Shown here piece after piece: positions 18,296-31,668 of a stretch of 64,000 bases of DNA (the stretch's first letter is position 1; each line of letters opens with the position of its first letter). A program made the translations under genes and the position numbers. The stretch comes from Clavibacter michiganensis (GTDB lineage Bacteria > Actinomycetota > Actinomycetes > Actinomycetales > Microbacteriaceae). The notes under the pieces were generated by a model, which was not told the DNA's origin, searched no databases, and was given only the letters and a program-made list of their open reading frames with translations. The stretch is taken from contig NZ_MDJZ01000017.1 in assembly GCF_002151125.1 (NCBI RefSeq), positions 62,001-126,000 on the forward strand, given 5' to 3'.

Positions 18296-21200
18296 CTAGT
18301 TGTAGGTGCCGGGCGTGTAGTCGTCCGAGCTGAAGCTGTCGAAGTCGACGAAGCTCAGGTCGGACTCGTTGAACACCGACTCATCCGTGAAGATGCGGTT
18401 CGGATAGCGCTCGGCCTTCGCCTCCTCCGTCGCGGTGACGGTGACGTCGCGGTACTTCGCGAGCCCCGTCCCGGCCGGGATCAGCTTGCCGATGATGACG
18501 TTCTCCTTGAGGCCCATCAGCGGGTCGGACTTGCCCTCCATGGCGGCCTGCGTGAGCACGCGGGTCGTCTCCTGGAAGGACGCGGCCGACAGCCACGACT
18601 CGGTCGCGAGCGAGGCCTTGGTGATGCCCATGACCTCCTGGCGGGCGGAGGCGGTCTTCTTGCCCTCCGTCAGCGTGGCGCGGTTGACCTCGTTGTAGCG
18701 GGCCCGGTCGACCAGCTCACCGGGGAGGAGGTCCGTGTCGCCGTGCTCGACGACCGTGACCTTGCGCAGCATCTGCCGCACGATGACCTCGATGTGCTTG
18801 TCGTGGATCGGGACGCCCTGCGAGCGGTAGACGCCCTGGACACCGCCCACGAGGTGCTTCTGCACCTCGCGCACGCCCTTGACCCGGAGGACCTCCTTCG
18901 GGTCGATGGCGCCGACGTGCAGCTGCTGCCCGAGCTCGACGTGCTGGCCGTCCTCGACGAGGAGGGTCGCGCGCTTGAGCACCGGGTAGATGTGCGGCTC
19001 GTCGCCGTTGTCCGGGGTCAGGATCACCTTGCGGCTGCGATCCGTGTCCTCGATCGTGATGCGACCGGCGGCCTCCGCGATGGGCGACGCACCCTTGGGG
19101 GTGCGGGCCTCGAAGAGCTCCTGCACGCGGGGCAGACCCTGCGTGATGTCATCCGCCGATGCCACACCACCGGTGTGGAAGGTGCGCATCGTGAGCTGCG
19201 TGCCGGGCTCGCCGATCGACTGGGCCGCGATGATGCCGACGGCCTCGCCGATGTCGACGAGCTTGCCGGTGGCGAGCGAGCGGCCGTAGCAGGCCGCGCA
19301 CACGCCGACGGCGGACTCGCAGGTCAGGACCGAGCGCACCTTGATCTCGTGCACGCCGGCAGCGATCAGGTGGTCGATCATGACGTCGCCGACGTCGCTG
19401 CCCGCGGGGGCGACGACCTCGCCGGCCTCGTTGACCGCGTCGGCGGCCAGCGAGCGGGCGTACACCGAGTTCTCCACGTTGGAGTCGCGGACGGACGAGC
19501 CGTCAGCGGCCTTCGTGGCGATCGGCAGGTCGAGACCGCGACCGGTGCCGCAGTCGTCCTCGCGGATGATGACGTCCTGCGACACGTCCACCAGACGACG
19601 GGTGAGGTACCCGGAGTCGGCGGTGCGCAGCGCGGTGTCGGCCAGTCCCTTCCGAGCACCGTGGGTGGAGATGAAGTACTCCGCCACCGTCAGGCCCTCG
19701 CGGTACGAGTGGACGATCGGGCGGGGGATGATCTCGCCCTTCGGGTTCGACACGAGGCCGCGCATGCCGGCGATCTGGCGGACCTGCATCCAGTTGCCTC
19801 GTGCCCCGGAGGACACCATGCGGTTGATGTTGTTGTCGGCGGGGAGGTTGTCCTCCATCGCCTTCGCGACCTCGGCGGTGGCCTTGTTCCAGATCTCGAT
19901 GAGCTCCTGACGACGCTCGGCGTTCGTCGTGAGGCCCTTCTCGAACTGGCCCTGGACCTTGGCGGCCTGCTTCTCGTAGCCCGACAGGATGGCCGCCTTG
20001 GAGGGCGGGGTCAGCACGTCGGAGAGGGCGACCGTGACGCCGGAGCGCGTGGCCCAGTAGAAGCCCGCGTCCTTGATCCGGTCGAGCGCGGCCGCGACCT
20101 CCACCTTGGGGTACCGCTCGGCGAGGTCGTTGACGATCTCGGAGAGCTTGCCCTTGTCGGCGACGGCCTCGATGTAGGGGTAGTCGACCGGCAGGGTCTC
20201 GTTGAACAGCGCGCGACCGAGGGTGGTCTCGAGCAGCACGGGACCGACCGTCTTGCCCTTCTCGTCGAGCTCGACGCCCTCGGGCGCCTCGCCCTCGCCG
20301 AAGTAGATGTCGTGCAGGCGGATGCGCACCTTGGCGTTGAGGTCCAGCGAGAGCTGGTCCTTCGCCAGGATGGCCTCGGCCACCGAGCTGAACGCGCGAC
20401 CCTCACCGGCGACGCCCTCCTTGAGGGTGGTCAGGTGGTGCAGGCCGATGATCATGTCCTGCGTGGGCAGGGTGACCGGGCGTCCGTCCGACGGCTTGAG
20501 GATGTTGTTCGAGGCGAGCATCAGGATGCGCGCCTCGGCCTGGGCCTCGACCGACAGGGGCAGGTGGACGGCCATCTGGTCGCCGTCGAAGTCCGCGTTG
20601 AACGCGGCGCAGACGAGCGGGTGCAGCTGGATGGCCTTGCCCTCCACGAGCTGGGGCTCGAACGCCTGGATGCCCAGGCGGTGGAGCGTGGGCGCGCGGT
20701 TGAGCAGCACGGGGCGCTCGCGGATGATCTCCTCGAGCACGTCCCAGACCTGTCCGCGGCTGCGCTCGACCATGCGCTTGGCGGCCTTGATGTTCTGGGC
20801 GTGGCTCAGGTCGATCAGGCGCTTGATGACAAACGGCTTGAACAGCTCGAGCGCCATCTGCTTGGGCAGACCGCACTGGTGCAGCTTGAGCTGCGGTCCG
20901 ACGATGATGACCGAGCGGCCCGAGTAGTCCACGCGCTTGCCGAGCAGGTTCTGGCGGAACCGGCCCTGCTTGCCCTTCAGCATGTCGCTGAGGGACTTGA
21001 GCGCGCGGTTGCCGGTGCCCGTGACGGGACGACCGCGGCGGCCGTTGTCGAACAGCGCGTCGACGGCCTCCTGCAGCATGCGCTTCTCGTTGTTGACGAT
21101 GATCTCGGGGGCGCCGAGATCCAGCAGACGACGGAGGCGGTTGTTGCGGTTGATCACGCGGCGGTACAGGTCGTTCAGGTCGCTGGTCGCGAACCGGCCG

Positions 21201-22195
21201 CCGTCGAGCTGCACCATCGGGCGCAGCTCCGGCGGGATGACCGGGACGACCTGCAGCACCATCGCGGCCGGCGAGTTGCCGGTGGCGAGGAAGGAGCTGA
21301 CGACGCGCAGGCGCTTGATGGCGCGGATCTTCTTCTGGCCCTTGCCGGTGGCGATCTGCTCGCGGAGCAGCTCCCCCTCGGCCTCGAGGTCGAAGGCCTC
21401 CAGGCGCTTCTGGATCGCCTCGGCGCCCATGTGGGCCTCGAAGTAGATGCCGAAGCGGTCCTGCAGCTCGTGGAAGACGGCGTCCTCGGGCTTGAGCTCG
21501 CCGACCTTGAGGCTGCGGAACTCCTCCCAGACGCGCTCGAGACGGGAGATGTCCTCGTCGAACGCCTTGCGCGTCTGACCCATCTCCTTCTCGGCGCCGT
21601 CCTTCGCGCGGCGCTTCTGGTCGCTCTTGGCGCCCTCGGCCTCCAGCGCGGCCAGGTCGGTCTCGAGACGCCCGAGGCGCTCGGCGATCTGGCTGTCGCG
21701 CTGGTCCTGCAGGGTCTTGATCTCGAGCCGGAGCTCGTTCTCGAGGCCCGGCATGTCCTCGTGGCGAGCATCCTCGTCCACGCTGATCACCATGTAGGCG
21801 GCGAAGTAGATGACCTTCTCGAGGTCCTTCGGCGCCATGTCGAGCAGGTAGCCGAGGCGCGACGGGACGCCCTTGAAGTACCAGATGTGCGTGACGGGCG
21901 CGGCGAGCTCGATGTGGCCCATGCGCTCGCGGCGGACCGCGGACTTGGTGACCTCGACGCCGCAGCGCTCGCAGACGATCCCCTTGAAGCGCACCCGCTT
22001 GTACTTGCCGCAGGAGCACTCCCAGTCGCGGCTGGGTCCGAAGATCTGCTCTCCGAAGAGGCCGTCCTTCTCGGGCTTCAGCGTGCGGTAGTTGATGGTC
22101 TCGGGCTTCTTGACCTCACCGTGCGACCAGCGGCGGATGTCGTCGGCCGTGGCCAGGCCGATCCGCAGCTCATCGAAAGTTGTTACGTCGAGCAA
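18296..22195 (-). CDS. rpoC: RNA polymerase subunit beta'
   Basis: Catalytic largest subunit, 1299 aa. It starts [20 protein letters not shown]. The N-terminal zinc-binding cysteines appear in [20 protein letters not shown], and the catalytic Mg-binding loop [12 protein letters not shown] lies near residue 535. The bridge-helix/trigger-loop region includes [17 protein letters not shown] second cysteine group ([24 protein letters not shown]) matches the actinobacterial enzyme. It lies 48 nt after rpoB and ends before a strong terminator. Confidence 0.98.
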   Translation of the reverse strand: MLDVTTFDELRIGLATADDIRRWSHGEVKKPETINYRTLKPEKDGLFGEQIFGPSRDWECSCGKYKRVRFKGIVCERCGVEVTKSAVRRERMGHIELAAPVTHIWYFKGVPSRLGYLLDMAPKDLEKVIYFAAYMVISVDEDARHEDMPGLENELRLEIKTLQDQRDSQIAERLGRLETDLAALEAEGAKSDQKRRAKDGAEKEMGQTRKAFDEDISRLERVWEEFRSLKVGELKPEDAVFHELQDRFGIYFEAHMGAEAIQKRLEAFDLEAEGELLREQIATGKGQKKIRAIKRLRVVSSFLATGNSPAAMVLQVVPVIPPELRPMVQLDGGRFATSDLNDLYRRVINRNNRLRRLLDLGAPEIIVNNEKRMLQEAVDALFDNGRRGRPVTGTGNRALKSLSDMLKGKQGRFRQNLLGKRVDYSGRSVIIVGPQLKLHQCGLPKQMALELFKPFVIKRLIDLSHAQNIKAAKRMVERSRGQVWDVLEEIIRERPVLLNRAPTLHRLGIQAFEPQLVEGKAIQLHPLVCAAFNADFDGDQMAVHLPLSVEAQAEARILMLASNNILKPSDGRPVTLPTQDMIIGLHHLTTLKEGVAGEGRAFSSVAEAILAKDQLSLDLNAKVRIRLHDIYFGEGEAPEGVELDEKGKTVGPVLLETTLGRALFNETLPVDYPYIEAVADKGKLSEIVNDLAERYPKVEVAAALDRIKDAGFYWATRSGVTVALSDVLTPPSKAAILSGYEKQAAKVQGQFEKGLTTNAERRQELIEIWNKATAEVAKAMEDNLPADNNINRMVSSGARGNWMQVRQIAGMRGLVSNPKGEIIPRPIVHSYREGLTVAEYFISTHGARKGLADTALRTADSGYLTRRLVDVSQDVIIREDDCGTGRGLDLPIATKAADGSSVRDSNVENSVYARSLAADAVNEAGEVVAPAGSDVGDVMIDHLIAAGVHEIKVRSVLTCESAVGVCAACYGRSLATGKLVDIGEAVGIIAAQSIGEPGTQLTMRTFHTGGVASADDITQGLPRVQELFEARTPKGASPIAEAAGRITIEDTDRSRKVILTPDNGDEPHIYPVLKRATLLVEDGQHVELGQQLHVGAIDPKEVLRVKGVREVQKHLVGGVQGVYRSQGVPIHDKHIEVIVRQMLRKVTVVEHGDTDLLPGELVDRARYNEVNRATLTEGKKTASARQEVMGITKASLATESWLSAASFQETTRVLTQAAMEGKSDPLMGLKENVIIGKLIPAGTGLAKYRDVTVTATEEAKAERYPNRIFTDESVFNESDLSFVDFDSFSSDDYTPGTYN

Positions 22196-22243
22196 TTTTC
22201 CTTCTCTCCTTGGAAAGCTTCGAGTCGAAAGTCTTGAGCGGGC

Positions 22244-25732
<3,489 letters not shown>

Positions 25733-25922
25733 GGAAATTACCTCCGTGGGCCCCGTCGGGCTCCGATGTCGTCGATACGCCGAGACCGACCCGGGACGTG
25801 ACCCTGGCCGATCCTGATGGAGTTGCTCGCCACACCTCGCGGGATGGGCTCGGGATGGACCCGAGCGCACACGATGACCGACCGCAATATGAAGGCAAAA
25901 GGGAGTGGGAGCGCAAAGGATC

Positions 25923-25951
25923 ACCATACGGGTCGCGACGCGCCATGTCCA
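25923..25951 (-). promoter_or_regulatory. rpoBC promoter
   Basis: On the minus strand, -35 TGGACA (25946-25951), a 17-nt spacer and -10 TATGGT (25923-25928). The predicted start is near 25916, giving a leader of about 180 nt to the TTG start of rpoB. Confidence 0.75.
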
Positions 25952-25959
25952 GCGGAATC

Positions 25960-25989
25960 TTGCATCCCCGGCGTGTCTCGGTGTATAAC
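25960..25989 (+). promoter_or_regulatory. promoter upstream of the metallo-hydrolase gene
   Basis: -35 TTGCAT (25960-25965), an 18-nt spacer and -10 TATAAC (25984-25989). The start would be near 25996, about 43 nt before the ATG. A second -10-like box, TAGCCT (26026-26031), lies 7 nt before the ATG and would give a leaderless transcript, so two starts are possible. Confidence 0.65.
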
Positions 25990-26038
25990 GTCCGGTCGCC
26001 CTCTCGGACGGGCTCCTCGCCCGCGTAGCCTTCCCGGC

Positions 26039-26707
26039 ATGAGCGCTCCCTGGCACGTGTCCCCCGGCGGCCCCTCGCACGTGCACGTGGCGGGCGACGT
26101 GGAGATCCGGAAGTCCTCCGTGGGGTCCATGGACAACGACGCGTACCTCCTCACCGACCTCGACTCCGGCGAGCGCCTGCTCGTCGACGCGGCGGCCGAC
26201 GTCGACCGGCTGCTGGGCCTGGTGGCGGAGCCGGATCCCGTGGGCCGCCTCGCCGTCGTCGTCACCACGCACGGGCACGCCGACCACCACGGCGCGCTCG
26301 CGGCCGTGCTCGACGCGACCGACGCGTCGTCCGCCGTGGGCGACGCCGACGCGGGCGACCTGCCCGTCGACCCCGACCGGCGCCTCGCCCACGGCGACCG
26401 GGTGGCGTTCGGCGGCGTGACGCTCGAGGTCGTCGCGCTCCGCGGGCACACGCCGGGGAGCGTCGCGCTCGTCCTGGAGCCGGGCGACGGCAGCACCCAC
26501 CTCTTCACGGGCGACTCGCTCTTCCCGGGCGGCGTCGGGAGCACGCAGGGGGACGCGGGCCGCTTCCGGCAGCTGATGGACGACGTGGAGGAGCGCCTGT
26601 TCGCGCGCTTCCCCGACGACGCGCACGTGCACCCCGGGCACGGCGACTCGACCACGCTCGGCGCGGAGCGCGGATCCCTCGCCGAGTGGCGCTCGCGCGG
26701 CTGGTGA
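26039..26707 (+). CDS. metallo-beta-lactamase-fold hydrolase (glyoxalase II-like)
   Basis: A 222-aa cytoplasmic enzyme of the metallo-beta-lactamase superfamily. The metal-binding motif [11 protein letters not shown] (HxHxDH) is at about residues 79-89, HTPGS near 139, GDSLFPGG near 161 and the final histidine pair HVHPGHGD near 200. This is the layout of glyoxalase II-like hydrolases; the substrate is unknown. The frame is open further upstream but the ATG at 26039 fits the family N-terminus. It diverges from rpoB. Confidence 0.85.
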   Translation: MSAPWHVSPGGPSHVHVAGDVEIRKSSVGSMDNDAYLLTDLDSGERLLVDAAADVDRLLGLVAEPDPVGRLAVVVTTHGHADHHGALAAVLDATDASSAVGDADAGDLPVDPDRRLAHGDRVAFGGVTLEVVALRGHTPGSVALVLEPGDGSTHLFTGDSLFPGGVGSTQGDAGRFRQLMDDVEERLFARFPDDAHVHPGHGDSTTLGAERGSLAEWRSRGW

Positions 26708-26748
26708 CGGGTCGCCCGGCGGCCGGGCCGCGGCGCAGGGCGGACGCC

Positions 26749-26754
26749 TAGGCT
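26749..26754 (+). promoter_or_regulatory. -10 box of a leaderless transcript (spermidine-synthase-like gene)
   Basis: TAGGCT ends 6 nt before the ATG at 26761. The intervening GAGGAG touches the start codon, too close to act as a Shine-Dalgarno sequence. Confidence 0.55.
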
Positions 26755-26760
26755 GAGGAG

Positions 26761-27618
26761 ATGCCCGAGCACCCGTCGACCGTCCTGTCCCTGAGCGGGC
26801 ACCGGGCCGTCATCGAGCCCGACCGGTTCGTGCCGGGCGCGTACCAGCTCGTGGTCGACGGCACGCCCCAGTCGCACGTGAACATGGACGACCCGGGCGA
26901 GCTGTTCTTCGAGTACGTGCAGCGCATGGGCCACGTCATCGACCTCGTCGGCGATCCCGGCCAGCCGATCACGGCGCTGCACCTCGGCGCCGGCGCGCTC
27001 ACCATCCCGCGGTACGTCGAGGCGACCCGGCCCGGATCCCGCCAGCAGGTCATCGAGCTCGAGCAGGACCTCGTGGAGCTCGTCCGCGAGCACCTGCCGT
27101 GGTCCCGCAAGGCCTCCATCCGGCTGCGCTACGGCGACGCCCGGGAGGTGATGGGGCGGCTGCCGCAGGGGCTCCGCGGATCCGTGGACCTGGTCGTCGT
27201 GGACGTCTTCAGCGGCGCCCGCACGCCCGCCCACATCACGAGCCGCGAGTTCCACGCGGAGGCCGCCGCCTTCCTCGCGCCCGGCGGGATCATGACGGTC
27301 AACGTCGCCGACGGCCACGGGCTCGCGTTCGCGCGCGGGCAGGCCGCGACGATCCAGGACGTGCTGCCGCACGTCGCCGCGCTCGCCGAGACGCAGGTGC
27401 TCAAGGGCCGGCGCTTCGGCAACGTGGTCTTCGCCGCGTCCGCCACCCCGCTGCCGCTCGACTTCGTGCCGCGCCTGCTCGCGGGCGGCCCGCATCCCGC
27501 CAAGGTCGTCGAGGGACGCGAGCTCGCCGACTTCATCGCGGGCGCGTCCGTCGTCACCGACGCCACGGCCGTCCCGTCCCCCTCCCCCGCCCGCAGCATC
27601 TTCCAGACCAAGCCCTGA
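26761..27618 (+). CDS. spermidine synthase-like methyltransferase-fold protein
   Basis: A 285-aa protein with the Rossmann fold of spermidine synthases. The nucleotide-binding segment [19 protein letters not shown] is near residue 78, [17 protein letters not shown] near 98, [11 protein letters not shown] near 125 and [20 protein letters not shown] near 143. The last matches the active-site loop region with Asp. Actinobacterial proteins of this kind are often annotated as spermidine synthase, but the N-terminal polyamine domain is reduced, so the true substrate is uncertain. It stands alone between a hydrolase and a sugar dehydrogenase gene. Confidence 0.8.
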   Translation: MPEHPSTVLSLSGHRAVIEPDRFVPGAYQLVVDGTPQSHVNMDDPGELFFEYVQRMGHVIDLVGDPGQPITALHLGAGALTIPRYVEATRPGSRQQVIELEQDLVELVREHLPWSRKASIRLRYGDAREVMGRLPQGLRGSVDLVVVDVFSGARTPAHITSREFHAEAAAFLAPGGIMTVNVADGHGLAFARGQAATIQDVLPHVAALAETQVLKGRRFGNVVFAASATPLPLDFVPRLLAGGPHPAKVVEGRELADFIAGASVVTDATAVPSPSPARSIFQTKP

Positions 27619-27660
27619 CCGGCCCCGGGCACCGACGCCCGCCGATCCACCGGAGTCCCC

Positions 27661-28845
27661 ATGAACCGCCGCTCCCGCTCCCGCCCGGCGCGACTCGCCG
27701 CGCTCGGCTTCGCCGCCCTCATCGCGCTCACGGGCTGCACCAACGACGACGGGTCGCCCGTCGACGTGTCCGCGACCGAGCCGCCCGCGCCGAGCCCCAC
27801 GAGCACGGACGCCGCGTCCGCGGGCGTCGCGCCGTCGGGCACGCCGACGCAGATCGCGGCCGACCTCGTGTCGCCGTGGTCGACGGCGCAGCTGCCATCC
27901 GGGGCGCTGCTCGTGAGCGAGCGCGACACGTCGCGGATCGTCGAGGTGCTCGGCGACGGCAGCACGCGGGTCGCCGGGACGATCGCGGGCGTGGGCCCGC
28001 AGGGCGAGGGCGGCCTGCTCGGGATCGCCCTCCGCGAGGTCGACGGCGGCACGCAGCTCTACGCGTACTTCACGAGCGACACCGACAACCGCATCGTGCG
28101 CATGGACGTGACCGGCGAGCCCGGGTCCCTGGGGCTCGGCGCGGCCGAGGACGTCGTGACGGGGATCCCGAGGGACACCACGCACAACGGCGGCCGCATC
28201 GCGTTCGGGCCGGACGGCATGCTCTACGCCACGATCGGCGACGCCAACCTGCGCGACGCCGCGCAGGACCCGGTGTCGCTCGCCGGCAAGATCCTCCGCC
28301 TCACCCCCGACGGCCAGGGCGCCGAGGACAACCCGACGCCCGGATCCCCCGTCTACTCGCTCGGGCACCGCAACCCGCAGGGCATCGCGTGGGACGCGGA
28401 CGGCAACCTGTGGTCGTCCGAGTTCGGCCAGAACACGTGGGACGAGCTGAACCTCATCACGCCGGGCGGGAACTACGGCTGGCCGGTCGTGGAGGGCGCG
28501 AGCGACGACGCGGCAGCGGACGCGTACATCGACCCGGTGCGGCAGTGGGGCACCGACGAGGCGAGCCCGAGCGGCATCGCGGTCGTCGGCGACACGATCT
28601 TCATGGCGGGCCTCGGCGGCGAGCGCCTCTGGGTGATCCGGCCCGGCGCCGTGGTCACCGACCCGATCGCCGACGACCGCGTGACCGAGTTCTACACGGG
28701 CGAGTTCGGGCGGATCCGGGACGTGCAGGCGGCCCCCGACGGGTCGCTGCGCATGCTCACCGGCAACACCGACGGACGCGGCACCCCGCGTGACGGCGAC
28801 GACAAGCTGCTCCGGGTCGAGCTCGTGCCGATCCAGGCGGGATAA
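27661..28845 (+). CDS. PQQ-dependent sugar dehydrogenase-family lipoprotein
   Basis: Secreted lipoprotein of the glucose/sorbosone dehydrogenase beta-propeller family, 394 aa. The signal peptide ends at the lipobox ALTGC (Cys near residue 26), followed by a Ser/Thr/Pro linker. Family motifs are GEGGLLGIAL, HNGGRIAFGPDGMLYATIGD, LGHRNPQGIAWD and PGGNYGWPVVEG. The enzyme oxidises sugars with PQQ or a similar cofactor; many actinobacterial members have unknown substrates. The stop codon TAA forms part of the -10 box of the next gene. Confidence 0.88.
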   Translation: MNRRSRSRPARLAALGFAALIALTGCTNDDGSPVDVSATEPPAPSPTSTDAASAGVAPSGTPTQIAADLVSPWSTAQLPSGALLVSERDTSRIVEVLGDGSTRVAGTIAGVGPQGEGGLLGIALREVDGGTQLYAYFTSDTDNRIVRMDVTGEPGSLGLGAAEDVVTGIPRDTTHNGGRIAFGPDGMLYATIGDANLRDAAQDPVSLAGKILRLTPDGQGAEDNPTPGSPVYSLGHRNPQGIAWDADGNLWSSEFGQNTWDELNLITPGGNYGWPVVEGASDDAAADAYIDPVRQWGTDEASPSGIAVVGDTIFMAGLGGERLWVIRPGAVVTDPIADDRVTEFYTGEFGRIRDVQAAPDGSLRMLTGNTDGRGTPRDGDDKLLRVELVPIQAG

Positions 28846-28848
28846 TCT
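28843..28848 (+). promoter_or_regulatory. -10 box of a leaderless transcript (TPR gene)
   Basis: TAATCT begins with the TAA stop codon of the sugar dehydrogenase gene and ends 7 nt before the GTG at 28856. The intervening CTTCCTC has no ribosome binding site. Confidence 0.6.
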
Positions 28849-28855
28849 CTTCCTC

Positions 28856-29386
28856 GTGACAGGCACCGCGATCATCATCGGCTACGACAGGGACACCCTC
28901 CGGGAGAAGGTGGACCTGCGGGCGGCCGGCGAGCGCCTGGACGAGCTGGAGGCCCTCCGCAGCCTCTCCGCCATCACCGAGAAGGTCGCGCTGCTGCGCA
29001 TGCTCGGCCGCCTCGACGAGGCGTGGGACATGGCGAACGCGGCCGTCCGGCAGGCGCGCTTCACGGGCGACCGGGAGACGCTGCTCGCGTGCCGCATCCG
29101 CCGCGCGCAGGTGCAGCAGTACCAGGGCAAGCTCGACATCGCGCTGCAGGACCTCGGCGGCTGCGTCGACGAGGCCCGCGCGCACGAGTGGTACGCGCTG
29201 GAGGCGTTCGCGCTGCAGCACCGCGGCAAGGTGCACTTCGACCGCGGCGACTACCGCCTCGCGCTCGGCGACTTCGAGGACGCCTACACGCTGCGCACGC
29301 GCGAGGGCCTGCCGAGCGACCAGCTGGAGAGCTCGGCGCTCGCGATCGACGTCGCCAAGGAGCGCATCGCCGCCCAGCCCGCGTGA
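28856..29386 (+). CDS. tetratricopeptide-repeat protein
   Basis: A 176-aa helical protein, starting GTG at 28856 (VTGTAIIIGYDRDTLREKVD). At least three TPR-like helix pairs are visible: AWDMANAAVRQARFTGDRE, ALQDLGGCVDEARAHEWYAL and HFDRGDYRLALGDFEDAYTL. Such proteins act as interaction scaffolds; no enzymatic motif is present. There is no Shine-Dalgarno sequence; a leaderless start is likely. It precedes the SprT-like gene by 36 nt. Confidence 0.75.
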   Translation: MTGTAIIIGYDRDTLREKVDLRAAGERLDELEALRSLSAITEKVALLRMLGRLDEAWDMANAAVRQARFTGDRETLLACRIRRAQVQQYQGKLDIALQDLGGCVDEARAHEWYALEAFALQHRGKVHFDRGDYRLALGDFEDAYTLRTREGLPSDQLESSALAIDVAKERIAAQPA

Positions 29387-29422
29387 TGGGTCCCCTCGCC
29401 TGCCGGCCGACGGCGGTCGGCC

Positions 29423-29932
29423 GTGGCTGACCTCGCCCGCGTGCGCGTCTGGGCCGACGCCCTGATCGCCCTCCACCTGGATCCCTCGTGGACGTTCGCC
29501 TTCGACCACGCCCGCACGCGCGCCGGCGCCTGCCACTACGGCGAGAAGCGCATCACCGTCTCCCGGCATCTGGCCGGGCGGTTCGAGGACGACGAGATCC
29601 ACCAGGTCCTCCTGCACGAGGTCGCGCACGCGCTGGCCGGATCCCGCGCGGGGCACGGGCCGGAGTGGAAGAAGACGGCGGCCGGGCTCGGCTACGAGGG
29701 CTCGCGGCTGCACTCGGGCCGGGTCGCGGAGGAGCTCGCGCCGTGGGTGGGCGCGTGCTCGGCGGGACACGCGCACTTCCGCTACCGCAAGCCCACCCGG
29801 CCTCTGGCGTGCGGGCTGTGCTCGAAGCGGTTCGACGCCGCGCACCTGATCACGTGGACGAAGCGCGACGTGCCGTCGGCCACCACCGCCGCGCCCGCTC
29901 GGGTGCCTGACCGCCGCGAAGGCGCCGCGTGA
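29423..29932 (+). CDS. SprT-like zinc metalloprotease-domain protein
   Basis: A 169-aa protein starting GTG at 29423. The zinc-binding motif HEVAHALAGSRAGHGPEWKK (about residues 70-89) has the HExxH pair and the third His of SprT-like peptidases. A C-terminal zinc ribbon follows: CSAGHAHFRYRK and LACGLCSKRF. Eukaryotic relatives cut DNA-protein crosslinks; the bacterial role is not established. Its stop overlaps the next start (GTGA), so it is translationally coupled to the CGNR protein. Confidence 0.88.
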   Translation: MADLARVRVWADALIALHLDPSWTFAFDHARTRAGACHYGEKRITVSRHLAGRFEDDEIHQVLLHEVAHALAGSRAGHGPEWKKTAAGLGYEGSRLHSGRVAEELAPWVGACSAGHAHFRYRKPTRPLACGLCSKRFDAAHLITWTKRDVPSATTAAPARVPDRREGAA

Positions 29933-30612
29933 GCCGGGCGCCGGGATCCGAGCGGCCGACCGGCCAGTGGATCGACGACCCGGACGGGCTCCGCTGGTTC
30001 CTCGACACGGGCGCCGTGAGCCTCGACCTCGCCTACACGGGCGCGCTCGGGGATCCCGAGCCGCGCGAGACGCTGCCCGACGCGGCGGCCCTCGGCGCGT
30101 GGCTGAGCGACCACCTCGCGCCGGTCTCCGAGCCGACCGAGCGCGACCTCGCCGACGCCCGCACGCTCCGGCAGGCCGTCGGCGACATCGCGGCCGCGAT
30201 CGCGGACGGCGGCGAGCCCTCGCCGCGTGACGTCGACGTGCTCAACCTCTACGCGGCGACGCCCGACCTCCCGCCCGCGCTCGACGGCGGATCCCGCCAG
30301 GCCGGCCGCGCGCTCGCCCGGCCCGCGCAGGCGCTCGCGTCGGCGGCGCGCGACGCGGTGGCGGTCTTCGGCGCCGGATCCGAGCGGATCCACCGCTGCT
30401 CCGCCGACGACTGCACCGTGCTCTACCTCGACACCACACGCTCGGGCACGAGGCGCTGGTGCTCGATGCGGCGCTGCGGCAACCGCGCGAAGGTGCGCGC
30501 GCACCGCGCGAGGCAGCTGCGGGAGCGGCGGACGGGGATCCCGGCGCGCGTGGCGCCGCTGCGGCCCGCATCCGCGGAGACCCCCGGGGACGACGACGGC
30601 CCGGGGGCCTGA
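29929..30612 (+). CDS. CGNR zinc-finger (ABATE-domain) protein
   Basis: A 227-aa putative regulator. The N-terminal two-thirds (about residues 15-140) matches the stress-associated ABATE domain, with LDLAYTGALGDPEPRETLPD. The C-terminal zinc finger starts near residue 159: CSADDCTVLYLDTTRSGTRR then WCSMRRCGNRAKVRAHRAR, which gives the family its CGNR name and probably binds DNA. It starts with GTG overlapping the SprT-like stop by four bases. The stop codon lies in the loop of a strong hairpin. Confidence 0.88.
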   Translation: MSRAPGSERPTGQWIDDPDGLRWFLDTGAVSLDLAYTGALGDPEPRETLPDAAALGAWLSDHLAPVSEPTERDLADARTLRQAVGDIAAAIADGGEPSPRDVDVLNLYAATPDLPPALDGGSRQAGRALARPAQALASAARDAVAVFGAGSERIHRCSADDCTVLYLDTTRSGTRRWCSMRRCGNRAKVRAHRARQLRERRTGIPARVAPLRPASAETPGDDDGPGA

Positions 30613-30623
30613 GCCCCCGGGCC
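30598..30623. terminator. terminator hairpin containing the CGNR stop codon
   Basis: A perfect 11-bp stem (GGCCCGGGGGC, loop CTGA, GCCCCCGGGCC). The TGA in the loop is the stop codon of the CGNR gene. It lies between convergent genes and could serve both directions, ending 18 nt before the DUF427 stop. Confidence 0.75.
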
Positions 30624-30640
30624 GTGCGCGCGGATCCGCG

Positions 30641-30943
30641 TCACTCGCCGACGCGGACCTCCTTCCAGAACGCGACGTAGCCGCTGTAGTCGCGGCCGAC
30701 GCGGTCGAACGACGACGGGATGGGCGTCGGGTACGACCAGGCGCGGTCCTGCAGCACGGTCTCGCCGTCCTTGACGGAGTAGTACTGCGTGTCGCCCTTC
30801 CACGGGCAGTGGTACGGCGTGGCGGTCTCCGCGAGGAGCGACATGTCGACGCTCTGCGGCGGGAAGTACCAGTTGCCCTCGATCTCGATGAGCTCGTCCT
30901 TCGGGGCCTCGGCGACGGTGACGCCGTTGATGACTGCCTTCAT
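30641..30943 (-). CDS. DUF427 family protein
   Basis: A 100-aa protein starting MKAVINGVTVAEAPKDELI, with GGAAGG as ribosome binding site. The family signature NWYFPPQSVDMSLL, TPYHCPWKGDTQYYSV and DRAWSYPTPIPSS is complete. DUF427 proteins are small beta-rich domains of unknown biochemical role, widespread in actinobacteria. It stands alone, converging on the CGNR gene. Confidence 0.9.
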   Translation of the reverse strand: MKAVINGVTVAEAPKDELIEIEGNWYFPPQSVDMSLLAETATPYHCPWKGDTQYYSVKDGETVLQDRAWSYPTPIPSSFDRVGRDYSGYVAFWKEVRVGE

Positions 30944-31077
30944 GTGATGACCTTCCGGTTGCGCGGCGTCGTCACGGGTGCGGCGCCTGGTGCACAGGGG
31001 AACACGCGTCCCGGGGCGCCCATTCCGGGCGTTCGGCGAGCGGTCGGGGAGCGGACGGCCGGCGGCGGCGCGCGGAC

Positions 31078-31668
31078 TCAGGCGTCGCGGTGGAGGCGGT
31101 GCACGACCACGTCCGCGGGACCCGCGGCGAGCGCCTCGGCGACGAGCCCGTCGTGCCCCGCGGCGGCGAGCCGGCGCGCGGAGACGCTCGCGGTCACCAG
31201 GTGCCCGACGGCAGGCCGGAGCTGCTGGTACGCGGCGCACACGACGGCGGCCTCGGGCGACGCCGCGTCGATCCCCAGGGCGGCGAGCGCGTCGACCACG
31301 GCGCCCGCGGCGAGCTGGTCCTCGGCGCAGGCGCGCCAGGATCCGTCGGCCTCGACGGTGCCCGCGGCGACGACGGCCACGTAGGCGCGGCGGCCGAGCG
31401 CGGTCTGGAGGGCGAGGATCCAGTCGGCGACGGCGGGCGCGTCGGCGAGGCCGGCGCTCACGACGGCCGGGCGCGCGGGCATGGTCGCGAGGACCTCGTC
31501 GCGGCGCGCGGCCGTGGGCGGCGGGACGGACGGGAGGGCGTCGACCCAGACGATGACGTCGGCGCCGGTCACGATGCGGCGGGCGCCGGCCACGCCGCCG
31601 TCGAACCGCACCTGGTAGCGGGCCTGCGTCGACGGGTCGGGGTGCGCGGCGTCAGCGGAGGAGGTCAC
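31078..31668 (-). CDS. ComB-like (2-phosphosulfolactate phosphatase family) protein
   Basis: A 196-aa protein starting with GTG at 31668, without a ribosome binding site but with TAGCAT 6 nt upstream. The order of motifs suggests the ComB fold: GADVIVWVDALPS near residue 35, PAVVSAGLADAPAVADWIL, AYVAVVAAGT, CAEDQLAAGAVVDALAALGI and AVVCAAYQQLRPAVGHLVTA. ComB makes a coenzyme M precursor in archaea; actinobacterial relatives have no established role. The EVE-domain gene end overlaps its start by 17 nt. Confidence 0.6.
   Translation of the reverse strand: MTSSADAAHPDPSTQARYQVRFDGGVAGARRIVTGADVIVWVDALPSVPPPTAARRDEVLATMPARPAVVSAGLADAPAVADWILALQTALGRRAYVAVVAAGTVEADGSWRACAEDQLAAGAVVDALAALGIDAASPEAAVVCAAYQQLRPAVGHLVTASVSARRLAAAGHDGLVAEALAAGPADVVVHRLHRDA

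Larger units (their letters stand above)
25733..26038. other. divergent promoter region rpoB / hydrolase
   Basis: A gene-free stretch of 306 nt whose centre is locally AT-richer than its surroundings. It carries the rpoB promoter on the minus strand (25923-25951) and a promoter for the hydrolase gene on the plus strand (25960-25989), only 8 nt apart. The rpoB leader would be about 180 nt. Confidence 0.7.

Noticed and set aside
25733-26641. N-terminal extension of rpoB by about 300 codons
   Set aside because: The frame is open but crosses the divergent hydrolase gene and both promoters. The TTG at 25732 has a good ribosome binding site and gives the normal length.
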